Assembly (NCBI GenBank): GCA_025200525.1 | Contig: CM045760.1 | Location: 44,411,932 to 44,475,931 of the forward strand | Origin: Camellia lanceoleosa | Taxonomy: Eukaryota > Streptophyta > Magnoliopsida > Ericales > Theaceae | DNA: 64,000 bases | Direction of reading: 5' to 3' | In this document: positions 34,597-44,890 of the stretch, piece after piece | How positions within the stretch are numbered: position 1 is the first letter of the stretch | Layout of the letters: each line of letters opens with the position of its first letter | Notes under the pieces: generated by a model | Told to the model about the DNA's origin: nothing | The model's input: the letters and a program-made list of their open reading frames with translations, nothing else | The model's database searches: none | Position numbers and translations under genes: made by a program

Positions 34597-37508
34597 ATGG
34601 CGGGCAATATGCCTCACGACGGAGCTCCTTCCAAGGTTCCACCTGTGTTTCCACCTATAGCCGAGGTAGAGGAGCCAGTAGTTGCCGAGATCGGCGGAGC
34701 GACAGAGGACATTGAGGCTAACCTTGAGGCGGAGTTCACACCAGAGTTCGAGCCAAAGCCGTTACCACTGAGGGTGCGGCCCTTTGATCCGGCAACATAT
34801 CATCCCCGCACACACATATTACCACCTTGAGGCATCAGGCGTTTCAGTGACTTCACTCGTAGCGTACCAAAGGACTTACTGAGGGAGCCGGACTCCCATC
34901 TTTCTTCCAATGCTACAGAGGTATGAACTATGTTTCCATGCATTCCTGCCTTTCATTTAACTACATTTCTTGCACTGCCTTTCATCTGATTACTCTTTCA
35001 TCGCTGCTTGATTCACTCTTTTTTTTTTGCCATAGGGAGACTCCTATGGCTACAGGGGGTACGGAGCAACAACGGTAAGGGATTGGTATGATGAGCTCCT
35101 TGCCAGGGTCCATGATATGATCAATGAGGCTAGCTTCGGCCTTTTCTGCTCCGGACTGTCACACGTCATAGCGAGCCCCCCCTTCTCAGAGCGCTGGTGG
35201 AGAGATAGTGGGACACCACCAATTCTTTCCACCTCTTTACTGTTGGGAGATGACGATGACTCCCTACGACTTCGCCATGCTCACAGGCTTAGGAGTAGGG
35301 AGTGATTCGATCCCCTTTGACACAGACATGGGCGAGTGAGAGGCTACTTGGATCCACTTGCTAGGGACACGCCCACCGCTATACAGATTGGCCATGGTGA
35401 GATACAGTTGGTTTGCCGAGCAGTTCCACGGAAGCAAGCCTGAGACACTAGAAGAGATGGAGTAGTATGCCTGGGGCTTCCTGATGTTTGTCCTTGGTAC
35501 CACCATGTTCTCGAATAGATGAAACACCATAGGTTTATACCTGCTGAGCACCCTGGTGACCCTACCCTGGGTTCGGTTCTATGACTGGGGTGGAGCTAGC
35601 TGCGCCACCCTCTATGGCTACATGAGCTCCACTTCCTGCATGAGGGGAGAGCGGGTCGGAGGCTACTGGAGAGCCTGGAAGGTATGCACTTCACTTCCCT
35701 CTTTGCACTTATACTTTCTACTTCACATTTTCTGCTTTATATCTGTTCAACACCTGTGCTTTCTACTTTGCACTTTCTGTATCTGTTCATACCGTTGCTT
35801 TTTGCTTTGCACTTTCTATATCCATTGACATTGTTGACAACCACTGCCCTTTCCTTGCAGTTATGGGTTTACGTGTATTTTCTGGCCCTCGCTCCAGAGC
35901 CTATGGAGGGAATCCCCCCTATTGTCTCTTACTTACGATGGTGCCAGCGCCGGAGTCGTGAGACCTTCGTCTTCTTTCGCCGTTATTTCGATACAGTGGT
36001 TGCCGATGAAGTAACTCGAAACTCACAGTTATTTTTGCTTTAATACTGCTCTGATTCACACTTTGGCAACTGACGGCAACTAACAATCTATACATTCTCT
36101 GTTTGTAGATCACATAGCAACCCTGGGCAACGATGCCGGTTGGAGTGAGAGACCAATATATGGGAGCTTGGGGCACATCTCGCTTCCGGATTCCGCTGAA
36201 GTTCCTAGACTATCGGGCTTGGTTTTTGAGTGAAAGATTTGTACGCCAGACTGTGGGCTCGCTTGATCCAGTCATTGTGATGCCACCCCCAACGTCTATG
36301 AGGACAGCGGATAGCCTACCAGTTGACGCAGTCATACAGTTCATGGTAGGCCTAGACACTGACTTCTTCAGAGAAGAGGACGACTACACAACATTCATTC
36401 AGATCTATCATATGTCTCCTCTAACGGGCGTCACGCAGGTGAGGGAGTAGGGGCTCCTGTGGCAAGCGAGACAACTCGGGTGACTAGGGCCCACACTAGA
36501 TGGGCTCCTCCCATTGAGCAAACTACCCTATTGGTCAGAGCTTTCCACTGCACTCACATGCTTGCAGCCGACTAGGACTTCTTACCAGATTCCGATCGAG
36601 CCGGCAGAGGCTAGGCACGAGTATGTCAGAATTCAAGGCACGTCTCAGGTATGGACCACACTTTACAATTTGTACCCCATATTTTCATTTCAGATATGTT
36701 TCTTATAGACATTGATTACCCAAACACACTTGCAGGAACCTATAGAGTATACAGAGAGCCTCCTCGAGCTAGTCGTTTCTCTAATGGGCATGGTGCAGAA
36801 AAAAGAGATGTTGCTTGGTCTCCACGGTATCGTGGTAATTTCTTTCAGTTCAGCATGCATTTCATTACTAACTCTGTTTGTGCATCACGCTATCATGTTT
36901 CTATGGTCCATCGGTACTTTAACTATAGTCTTTCCCAAACTGCAATGATACACTGCATTGGCATACTGTACTCACACATTGTACTCATACTGTATCTAAT
37001 TTCTGCATAACACTTATTATGCATACCATGCCTGTATCTGATACACATACTGTAGATGATATGTCGACAACTGTTCTTTTCAGATTTCATCTATACCAAG
37101 GGCACCAACGGCAGCAGCAGCAGCACCAGTACCGGCAGTACCTCCTCTAACAGCAAGAAGGAGAAAAAACAGGCCCCAGCTCATGGCTGAGATGTAAGTT
37201 GCGATCGAGGCAGGGATAGGGGCACCCAAGGCCAAAGCAGCCTTTCATAGCCCATTTTGAGCGTTGATGATGCTGAGACTAGTGACTTTGAGGAGGTAGT
37301 GAGTCAACATGCTGAGTCATCTGAGAGTGGAGATGATAATGCTGGCTCGGGGTCCGAGAATAGAGGTGATGCAAAGACGGGCTCTCAGGCAGGGAGAGGA
37401 GATGATACCGACTTCGGTTCAGAACCTAATTCCGATAGTGGTACTGATGGAGATAGTGCCCCCGAGTCCCTTCCGAGGAAGAGGACGAAGAGGACCTCTC
37501 AAGCCTGA
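34597..37508 (+). pseudogene. plant mobile domain (PMD) gene, antisense inside the retroelement
   Basis: ATG at 34597 starts MAGNMPHDGAPSKVPPVFPP. Exon-like blocks with GT/AG borders follow: 34597-34920, 35036-35681, 35861-36010, 36109-36648, ~36736-36834 and ~37084-37508. The second exon carries the PMD signature MTMTPYDFAMLTGLG, IPFDTDMGE, YSWFAEQFHGSKPETLEE and VRFYDWGGASCATLYGYMSS. The third and fourth give RRYFDTVVADE and VRQTVGSLDPVIVMPPP. The last exon is acidic and ends SLPRKRTKRTSQA, a basic nuclear-signal-like tail. Stops at 34828, near 35190, 35340 and 35463 break it. PMD proteins (MAIN/MAIL relatives) act in genome silencing and are often transposon-borne. Confidence 0.75.
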
Positions 37509-37650
37509 GGCGACTGGCGCCGATTTTTCTTTTGTACTTTTTTCTTAGTTTCTTTTTTGTTTGGTAGCATTAGCACATGTATAGCTTCAGATGGGTTTTA
37601 TTTTTTTTTCTTTTGAAACTTGTACTCTTCTTTTAAAAAACCATGATCGG

Positions 37651-37656
37651 AATAAA
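37651..37656 (+). terminator. AATAAA poly(A) signal after the PMD gene
   Basis: AATAAA lies 143 bases after the stop at 37508 in T-rich sequence, on the gene's strand. Confidence 0.45.
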
Positions 37657-38176
37657 ATCTCACAATTTTTATGAAAAGTGTTGTTATTTTTGCATCGTGA
37701 GCACCATATTTACATGGAACGAAAATGGAATCGAATTTACCAAGAGAGCGCTTGATTGAAACAATGTTCTTAATCGGGTAATGAGTCGACCAACAACCAA
37801 AATACAAAATACAACGCGATAAATCAAGCAAAAACAACTCCAATACAAAAGACTCAAAACAAGACCTTAAAACACACAAAGATCAAGACAAAACACATCC
37901 TTCCAACGTTGCCCAGCACACAGATGGACGGCAGGCCAAAAAAGAGAGCTGCCGGCCACAAGTGTGAGGAACCTCCAGATTGTTGACAGCTGGCTTGCAC
38001 TCACAGCCTTATCTTCTACAAAAGGTTCTGCTTCGTGATTTCTTCTCCAAAACCTCATTTCAGTTGTTATTTCTTCCACAAATAGAGATATTCCTTGCCA
38101 AGAAGCTCACAGATTAGATAGCTACTTAAACGGCACGGAAAAGGTAAATTTTCTAGGGTTTCAACATAAATACACT

Positions 38177-39303
38177 TTTCTCGTTGAGCCACACTCTGCT
38201 TTGCTTTTTGTTCCTCCATGTTGTGGCCCGATGCTGGGATCCGATTATGCATGTATTTCGCTTTGGAACACAAGAAATGTGCCTAACTCTTGAAGAATTT
38301 CGGGCATTGATGAAAACCCAACGTAATAAAGAAATCATGTGTCAGCCCCGTTTTGGCCATGCCCAAGCTTTAGGACTGATGTGTGGGCTCACTTTGCACG
38401 AGACTTGATCTTTGGCCCACAATGGAGAGCTAGATATACCCAGCTTGATTCATCAATTTTTTGACATCGGTGACAGAGGAGACCTTCTCTGGCGAGGTTT
38501 CTGACAGCATGCCCTTTGTTTATGCATGCTTGTACATTTCCTTCTTGCCCCTAGTTTCGGCGGATCCAGTATTCGGTTGATCAAAGTAGCCCAAGGTTTG
38601 AAAGAAGGTAAGGGTTACATTGGTTTGGCTTTCACTGAGACCTTGATGGGCTTAGATGTTTTTCATCAACGAGAGACTACCAGGTTCGCGGGGATTCATG
38701 CTCTATTTTTCTCTCAAAGCCCTTTTCTTACTTTTCTCTCAACATACATCTCTCTATTCTTTAATCTCTCTTATTTTTCATCCCTTCCTAGGTGTGGCTT
38801 ATGGATAAGCTGAAAGTAGTGGACTCTTGCCCGAGTACTCAGCTCGAGCTTATTTCTTCCGCCACCAGTTAATGGATTTTCCCAACGATAGATGGTGGTG
38901 CAACTGGGTGTGCAGTAGGTCTGCAACCGACATAGCTTGGCGTTGCCCCTAGCTTAATCTGACCGAGATGAGTTACAACATGGCTCGACAGCCTGGCATA
39001 CAGTTGATCGACCTCACGCATTGCGTGTTCTACTTCCTTTTTCGATTCAGACGTCGGTTCGAGCATAATCAGACCTGCCCAGAGAAAGGGGTAGAATACC
39101 CGACTTCATTCCCGATTCGTGCTTCATACTTAGCTAGGTACCTTACTACCTGGAGGATGAGGGAGCTTCTGACCCCTGCCCCTAGTTTCAGTTATGCCTT
39201 TTCTGGTGAGTGCTTGGCTTGGCTCGAGGATAAGGCACAAGTTGGGCCTACTTTGGCTTTAGAAGCTTTCGCAAGCACGAGTAGAGGATGCAGGAGCACC
39301 TAA
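38177..39303 (+). pseudogene. DUF7745-like gene, antisense inside the retroelement
   Basis: The frame reads CWDPIMHVFRFGTQEMCLTL, EEFRALMKTQ, resembling the FWDP..F.FG..(D/E)..PTLEEY.ALL signature of plant DUF7745 proteins. It goes on with HALCLCMLVHFLLAPSFGGS and IGLAFTETLMGLDVFHQRET. After an intron-like stretch ending CTTCCTAG at 38791, the second part gives AYFFRHQLMDFPNDRWW, EYPTSFPIRASYLARYLTTW and ECLAWLE before the stop at 39303. Stops near 38406 and 38503 and a poor donor show decay. The role of DUF7745 is unknown. It lies between the PMD gene and integrase, on the opposite strand to integrase. Confidence 0.6.
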
Positions 39304-39358
39304 CTCACCTATGCCCTTAGTTTGTTGCTTTGACCTTTCTGTTCAAGTTTTATGATTT

Positions 39359-39364
39359 AATAAA
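39359..39364 (+). terminator. AATAAA poly(A) signal after the DUF7745-like gene
   Basis: AATAAA lies 56 bases after the stop at 39303, on the same strand. Confidence 0.45.
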
Positions 39365-39979
39365 AGCAACTTTGATTTGTATCGAAGAGTTGGAGAACTT
39401 TATATTGAAATTAATAGAATTAAAGTTATGAGCACTAAAAATTTTCCTTTTGATCCAAAAATGGTCTAAGTTGTAAAAGGTAAAATTTTGAACAAAATCA
39501 ACTTTTATTAAAACTTTCCAAAACCATTTTCGAAAAGGATCACCACATGACACGCAGAGAATTAATCCTCAAGATGTACAACCCTGAATCAAAAGATCAT
39601 AAATGCCTCTGATTGAATACCACTACTGCTCTGCATTATAACCAGCTCTTCTTCCCAGAATAAAGATCACAATCGAACTAACAGATAATGGACAAAGGTG
39701 ACCTAAACAGAAAAATGGACAGGACAGTTGAGTTGGAGATGGTTATGGCCGAACTTCAAGATGAAGTTGCCTACGTATCCCAAAGATGGGAATCAGGCCT
39801 TACGTAGTTCGGTTCTGGTTCACTCGAGTATTAACTCTCTCCTTTTGCACTCTAACTTTTGCCAAAGTCGCCCCTTTAGGGTTTTCAACCTTGCAAGCTC
39901 AGTTTTGTTTTATTTCTAATTTTTCATGCTCTAACTTTTGCCTAGGTTGCCTTTTTAGATTTTCGACCTAGTAAGCCTC
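39365..39979. other. spacer between antisense gene and integrase
   Basis: Non-coding. It contains CCTACGTATCC with GGAATCA ten bases on (39770-39797), a motif also present at 32771, and a repeated pair of CACTCTAACTTTTGCC-type words (39848 and 39929). The gag-pol 3' end and the DUF7745-like 3' end face each other here. Confidence 0.5.
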
Positions 39980-41140
39980 TCAGGGATAGTATTTCTTTAA
40001 CTTGTCCATGCTGATCGGTTGTAAAAATTCCAAGCCATCTAAGTCCATGAGAATAACTGCTCCACCTGACCAGATAGCTTTGATGATGTATGGACCAATC
40101 CAATTGGGTCTGAACTTACCCCTAGGGTCATGAATGGGAGCTCGGTTGTTTTTCAGCACCATGTCTCCTTCTTTGAGATTCCAGGACTTAACTTTCTTGT
40201 TAAAAGCCCTGGCAATTCTGCATTGGTAACCCTGAATATGATACAATACTTTCGGCCTTCTTTCATCAAATAGCATTAACTCCTCAAATCTGCTCTGTTG
40301 CCAGTCCGCCTCTACTATCTGACACTCAGCCATAACTCGCAGCGACAGGACTTCTATTTCAATTAGCAAAACGGCTTCCATCCCGTAGACGAGAGAATAA
40401 GGAGTAGCCCCTGTAAACGTCTGGATCAAAGTTCTGTAGCCCTAGAGCGCGAATAGCAATTAATCTAGCCAGTCCTTGTAGATCTCAACCATCTTCTGCA
40501 AAATGTTCTTGATGTTCTTGTTGGCAGCTTCAATAACTTCATTAGTTTGCAGCCTGTGTGTAGATGACTTATGAAAAGCCACATTGTATTTCTCCAACAA
40601 GTCTATCACCTCTTTCTTGAAGTGGGAGCCATTATCTGATATGATCTCATTTGGGACTCCGTACCGGCAAATGATATTGTTTCTGATAAACTTAGCCACA
40701 TGCGATGCCTTCAACACTGTATAGGACTGAGCTTCCACCCATTTTGTAAAATAATCAATCGCCTCCAAGATATATTCATGTCCATTCGATCCTTTTGGCG
40801 TCACTACACCGATAATGTCGATTCCCCAAACTGAGAAAGGCCATGGCGAAGTCACGTTGTACAGTTTTGACAGCAGGATATTCATGCGATTGGCATGAAT
40901 TTGGCATTTGTGGCATTGCCAAACAAAACCAATACAATCTTTCTCTATGGTGGACCAGTAGCAACCTTGTCTGAGAATCTTCCGAGCTAGCATCACTCCG
41001 TTTATGTACGCTCTGCACTTTCCTCCATGGATGGCCTCCATCAGGCACTTTGATTCCTTTTCTTCGACACACAACTTGTGTATTCCCAGATGACCTCTTT
41101 TATACAGGTTACCCCCGCAAATGATAAATTGGACGACCAT
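39980..41140 (-). pseudogene. integrase of the Ogre/Tat-like element
   Basis: The zinc finger reads IHGGKCRAYINGVMLARKIL and CHKCQIHAN; the second His of HHCC is Tyr, so metal binding may be lost. The core shows WGIDIIG, AIDYFTKWVEA, ISDNGSHF and NEVIEAANKNIKNIL, keeping all three DDE residues. The C-terminal domain follows (TPYSLVYGMEAVLL, FRPNWIGPYIIKAIWSGGAV, LDGLEFLQPISMDKLKKYY) to the stop at 39980. A stop at 40460 falls between core and C-terminal domain. Frame is continuous with RT. Confidence 0.88.
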
Positions 41141-43279
41141 TCACCATATTCCCTTTTTGTCCTTGGAATTTGCCCTTGGTGGATATGTCTCATTTTTTAA
41201 GAAATTTCAAATATCGTAGTACCAGGGGTTTTTGTCTTGCACTTCATCTATCACGGCAATAGTTTCATAAGTCCACTCGTATTTCTACTCGATGATAATC
41301 GGACGCATCCAAACTCCAAGTGGGATGTCTACCATAGAAGATAGAGTTGCTAAAGCATCAGGGAACCTATTATTCTCTCTCAGTAGATGTGTGAAAGTCA
41401 GCTTTTTAAACCTAGGAATCAGAACGTACAGGGTCTGATGGTAAACCTTCATCTTTTCTTCTTTGATTTTCCAGTCTCTATTCGCTTAAGAAACAACTAA
41501 GTTCGAGTCCCCGATAACGTCCAACCTTTTTGCCTCTAGTTCCCGGGCATCTTCTAACCCAGCAATACACGCTTCATATTCTGCTTCATTATTGAACACC
41601 TTGAATCAGAGTTTGAAGGCTAAGGGTATATGGGAGTCATCGGGTGCTATCAGCAACACACTTATCCTATAACCATACTGATTGGACGCTCCGTCAAAGT
41701 ACATTGTCCAAGTTTCCTCCTCAACTTGCAAAATAGCTTCATCTAGGAATAAGTATTGCACTGCCTCATCTCCTTCTACCAGGTGGTCTGCCAGAAACTC
41801 CGCTATAGCTCTTCCCTTGACCGACTTGCGGATGACATATTTGAGATTAAATTCGGAGAGAAGAAGCAACCAACGAGCTAGTCTACCCGTAAGCACTAGT
41901 TTCTCAAAGAGATATTTGATGGGATCTAATCTTGAAACTAGGATTACAGAGTGAGCTAACAAGTACTACCTCAACTTCCTGGTAGCCCATACCAAGGCTA
42001 GGCAAGCTTTTTCCAACAGAGTATAGCGAGTCTCGTAATCCAGCATTTTCATGCTCAAGTAGTAGATGGCTTTCTCCACCCTATCTTCAGATTCCTGAGC
42101 GAGCATGCATCCCATAGTCGTGTCTAACACTGACAAATATAGAATCAAAGGCTTTCCCGACTCTGGTGGTGACAACACAGGCGTATTCTGGAGGTACTGC
42201 TTAACCTCCTCAAAGGTGAATTGACATCGATCATCCCATCAGAATTTCTTCCCTTTCTTCAGGAGACCAAACAGTGGTTCACAAGTCAAAGTTAATTTGG
42301 AAATGAACCGTCATATGAATAACATTTTACCTAGAAAGTCTCGCACCTCATTGAGGCATTTCTAGGATGGCCTTGATTTTGGAAGGATTTACTTCAATGC
42401 CCCTCTGTGTGATCAAAAAGCCTAGCATTTATCTACCGTTACACTAAAGGTGCATTTCTGCGGGTTTAATCTCAACTTGTATTCTCTGATCCATTGAAAG
42501 AATTTCTTCAAGACGGTGTAGTGGCCCTCTCTTTCTTTAGACTTGACAATCATGTCGTTCACGTACACCTCGACCTCTTTATGGATCACGTCATGTAGAA
42601 TAGTGGTCGCAGCCCTCTGATAGGTAGCTCCAGTATTTTTCAAACCAAATGGCATAACTCGATAGCAGTAGGTACCCCACGGTGTAGTGAATGTGGCTTT
42701 CTCCATGTCCTTAGGCGCCATCAGAATCTAGTTGTACTCAGAAAACCCATCCATAAAGGATAGCAATGCATGGCCTGCAGTGAAGTCCACTAACTCATCA
42801 ATGTGTGGCAAAAGAAAGTCATTATTTGAACTAGCTCGGTTCAAGTCCCGGAAGTCCACACACACTTGGATTCTACCATCCTTTTTCGGCATTGGAACGA
42901 TGTTGGCTAACCAAGTCGGATACTCAGATACTAACAAGAAACCTGCCTCGATCTGCTTGGTGACCTCTTCCTTGATTTTTAATGCCTAATCTGGACGGAT
43001 TCTACGCAACTTCTGCTTTACAGGTCGGGCCTCAGGGTCAAGAGGGATCTGATGCTGTACAATCTCAAGATCGATTCCAGGCATGTCTTCGTACGACCAT
43101 GTGAAAACATCTTTAAAATCTTTTAACAAAGCGACTAAGCGCTCGCACTCCTCCGAAGACAACGTGGACCCGATATGGACTAGACGCGGATCTTTCTCAA
43201 TACCCACATTAATGGCAATGATTTCATCAGCACAGGGTTTAACAAACCTCTCATCCTCTCGGTTAATCAAGTTTTTCAA
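41141..43279 (-). pseudogene. reverse transcriptase and RNase H of the Ogre/Tat-like element
   Basis: RT reads PGIDLEIVQHQIPLDPEARP, VCVDFRDLNRASSNNDF, LLSFMDGFSEYN and YCYRVMPFGLKNTGATYQR. The catalytic YVDD reads YVND (VYVNDMIVKS), which removes an essential Asp. RNase H is seen as TMYFDGASNQYGYRISVLL, then EAEYEACIAGLEDA and DVIGDSNLVVS with stops between. At least five in-frame stops are present (42986, 42728, 42422, 41966, 41606), yet no frame change is needed. Confidence 0.88.
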
Positions 43280-44044
43280 AATTAGAGGAATTTCTTCCCC
43301 TTCATTTTCATTAAAATTTTGAAAATCCTAGTCAATATAATAAACCAACGACACAAAGAAGTACACAGAATCAGTAGAATTCTCATTCAAAAGGTCCAGG
43401 TCTTCGGTTATAGACTCAAAAGAAAAGTTGAATAAAGACCTAGACAGGACTTTGGTATATGGGTTACTACCTCCGAAAATACCAGACTGAGACTCAGAAG
43501 AACTGGAATCTGATCCCGACCCCATAGACTCAGGGGAATCAGATTCTAGCTCATCACCCGACTCGAAATTGGACAGATAGCCTTCCTCCAACTGCCAGAT
43601 AAGAGATGGTGCCTCTGATGCATCCAAAATGCTGCTGGTTGGGTTCACACCCAGTTTTTCCCTGATCACGGAGATAGTAAGGTTATCCTCCAAGTCCTCT
43701 AGGTCAGCCGCAGGATTTGTCAGGAGACTAGACAGTGCTACCCCTACTCCAAGTTCGCTGTTGTCTGAGTTACTTTTTATGCTCTGTTTAGCTTCGATGC
43801 TTGGTTCGGCCCTTTCCTCATCATCACTGTTCTGCAGCTGTAGGTCAAAAAAGATCTCGAACCCAGGGACATGCTGCTTCATGGAATTCACCCAAGGCTC
43901 GGGAAAATCACAAAAAGGGAAATCTTCTCCCTCCTGAACAAAGCGGTAATTAAGTGTTCCTTGGATTGGCCTATGGATAAGCTCACAGTGTTTCCCAGCT
44001 TGCTTGACCTTGGCTCTGCCTCTAATTTCTTCTCCTTTCCTAAT
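43280..44044 (-). pseudogene. acidic spacer between protease and RT
   Basis: The frame from 43891 to 43328 encodes a Ser/Asp/Glu-rich, low-complexity stretch (ESGDELESDSPESMGSGSDS, EDLEDNLTISVIREKLG). It has no enzymatic motif and is in the gag-pol frame. Long acidic linkers between PR and RT occur in Ogre/Tat polyproteins; the role is unknown. A stop at 43328 ends it. Confidence 0.6.
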
Positions 44045-44881
44045 CTAGTCCTCTTTGGTGGGTACATAGCCCAGACCAAAGGCATGTGGGTTATGCGACA
44101 CATTTGTCAATGCTGCAACACCTTTCCGGCCACTTCTTCTAAGCCCCATTCCTGGCACATGCTGTAGTTTGTTCATGAAATAGATAGACTGGGCACTAAT
44201 ATACATGCCCTCATCTGCAGTCAAAATGGTTTGCACTACCTGTACTACAACCAGAGTGAAGCCCGAGAGGAATACATTCTCCTCACCATAGGTGATCTCC
44301 AACACTGGCATAGTTACCTTTAGCGACGGGTGAATGGATGAATTTCCAAAAACAATCGCCACTCCTCCCTCACGAGGGTACTTTATTTGATGGAGAGTGG
44401 AGGAGACAACTTTCACATGATGCAACCAGGGCCTCTCTAACAGCAAATTGAAGGTAGCCGGTACATCTAAGACATAAAACTCAACCTCCTGCTGAGTTGG
44501 GCCCATCTGAACTCTACATTGCACCGTGCCTATGACCTCCCTGCTCGTATTATCATACGCCCGAATTACTTGGGTTGTGGGCACAAAGTCCGCTGGTTTA
44601 AGGCCGATTGCATAGGCTGTGTGAAAAGGACAAACATTGATGGCCGAACCGGTATCTACCAACACCACCGATACCCATTTGTTTCTACACTCCACAGATA
44701 TATACAAGGATTTGTTGTGAGCTGAGCCCTCCGACGGCAGTTCTTGGTTAAAGAAGGTTAGGGTTGGCCTAACGCTACCTAGGAAGACCAATCCCACAAG
44801 TTGTTTGAGGGTAGTGTCAATGGACAATTTAGCCTTGTCCATTGCTGACAGTACTGCCTGTCGATGTACTCGAGAGTCCAT
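44045..44881 (-). pseudogene. retropepsin of the Ogre/Tat-like element with G-patch-like end
   Basis: A 278-codon open stretch holds the aspartic protease motif VSVVLVDTGSAINVCPFHTA (D-T-G-S intact) and the second conserved block FNLLLERPWLHHVKVVSSTL. Further on, QHVPGMGLRRSGRKGVAAL resembles the G-patch segment found after some plant Ty3/gypsy proteases. It would cleave Gag-Pol. It is the best preserved domain in this element; the open stretch ends with a stop at 44045. Confidence 0.85.
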
Positions 44882-44890
44882 GAGAAGAAC

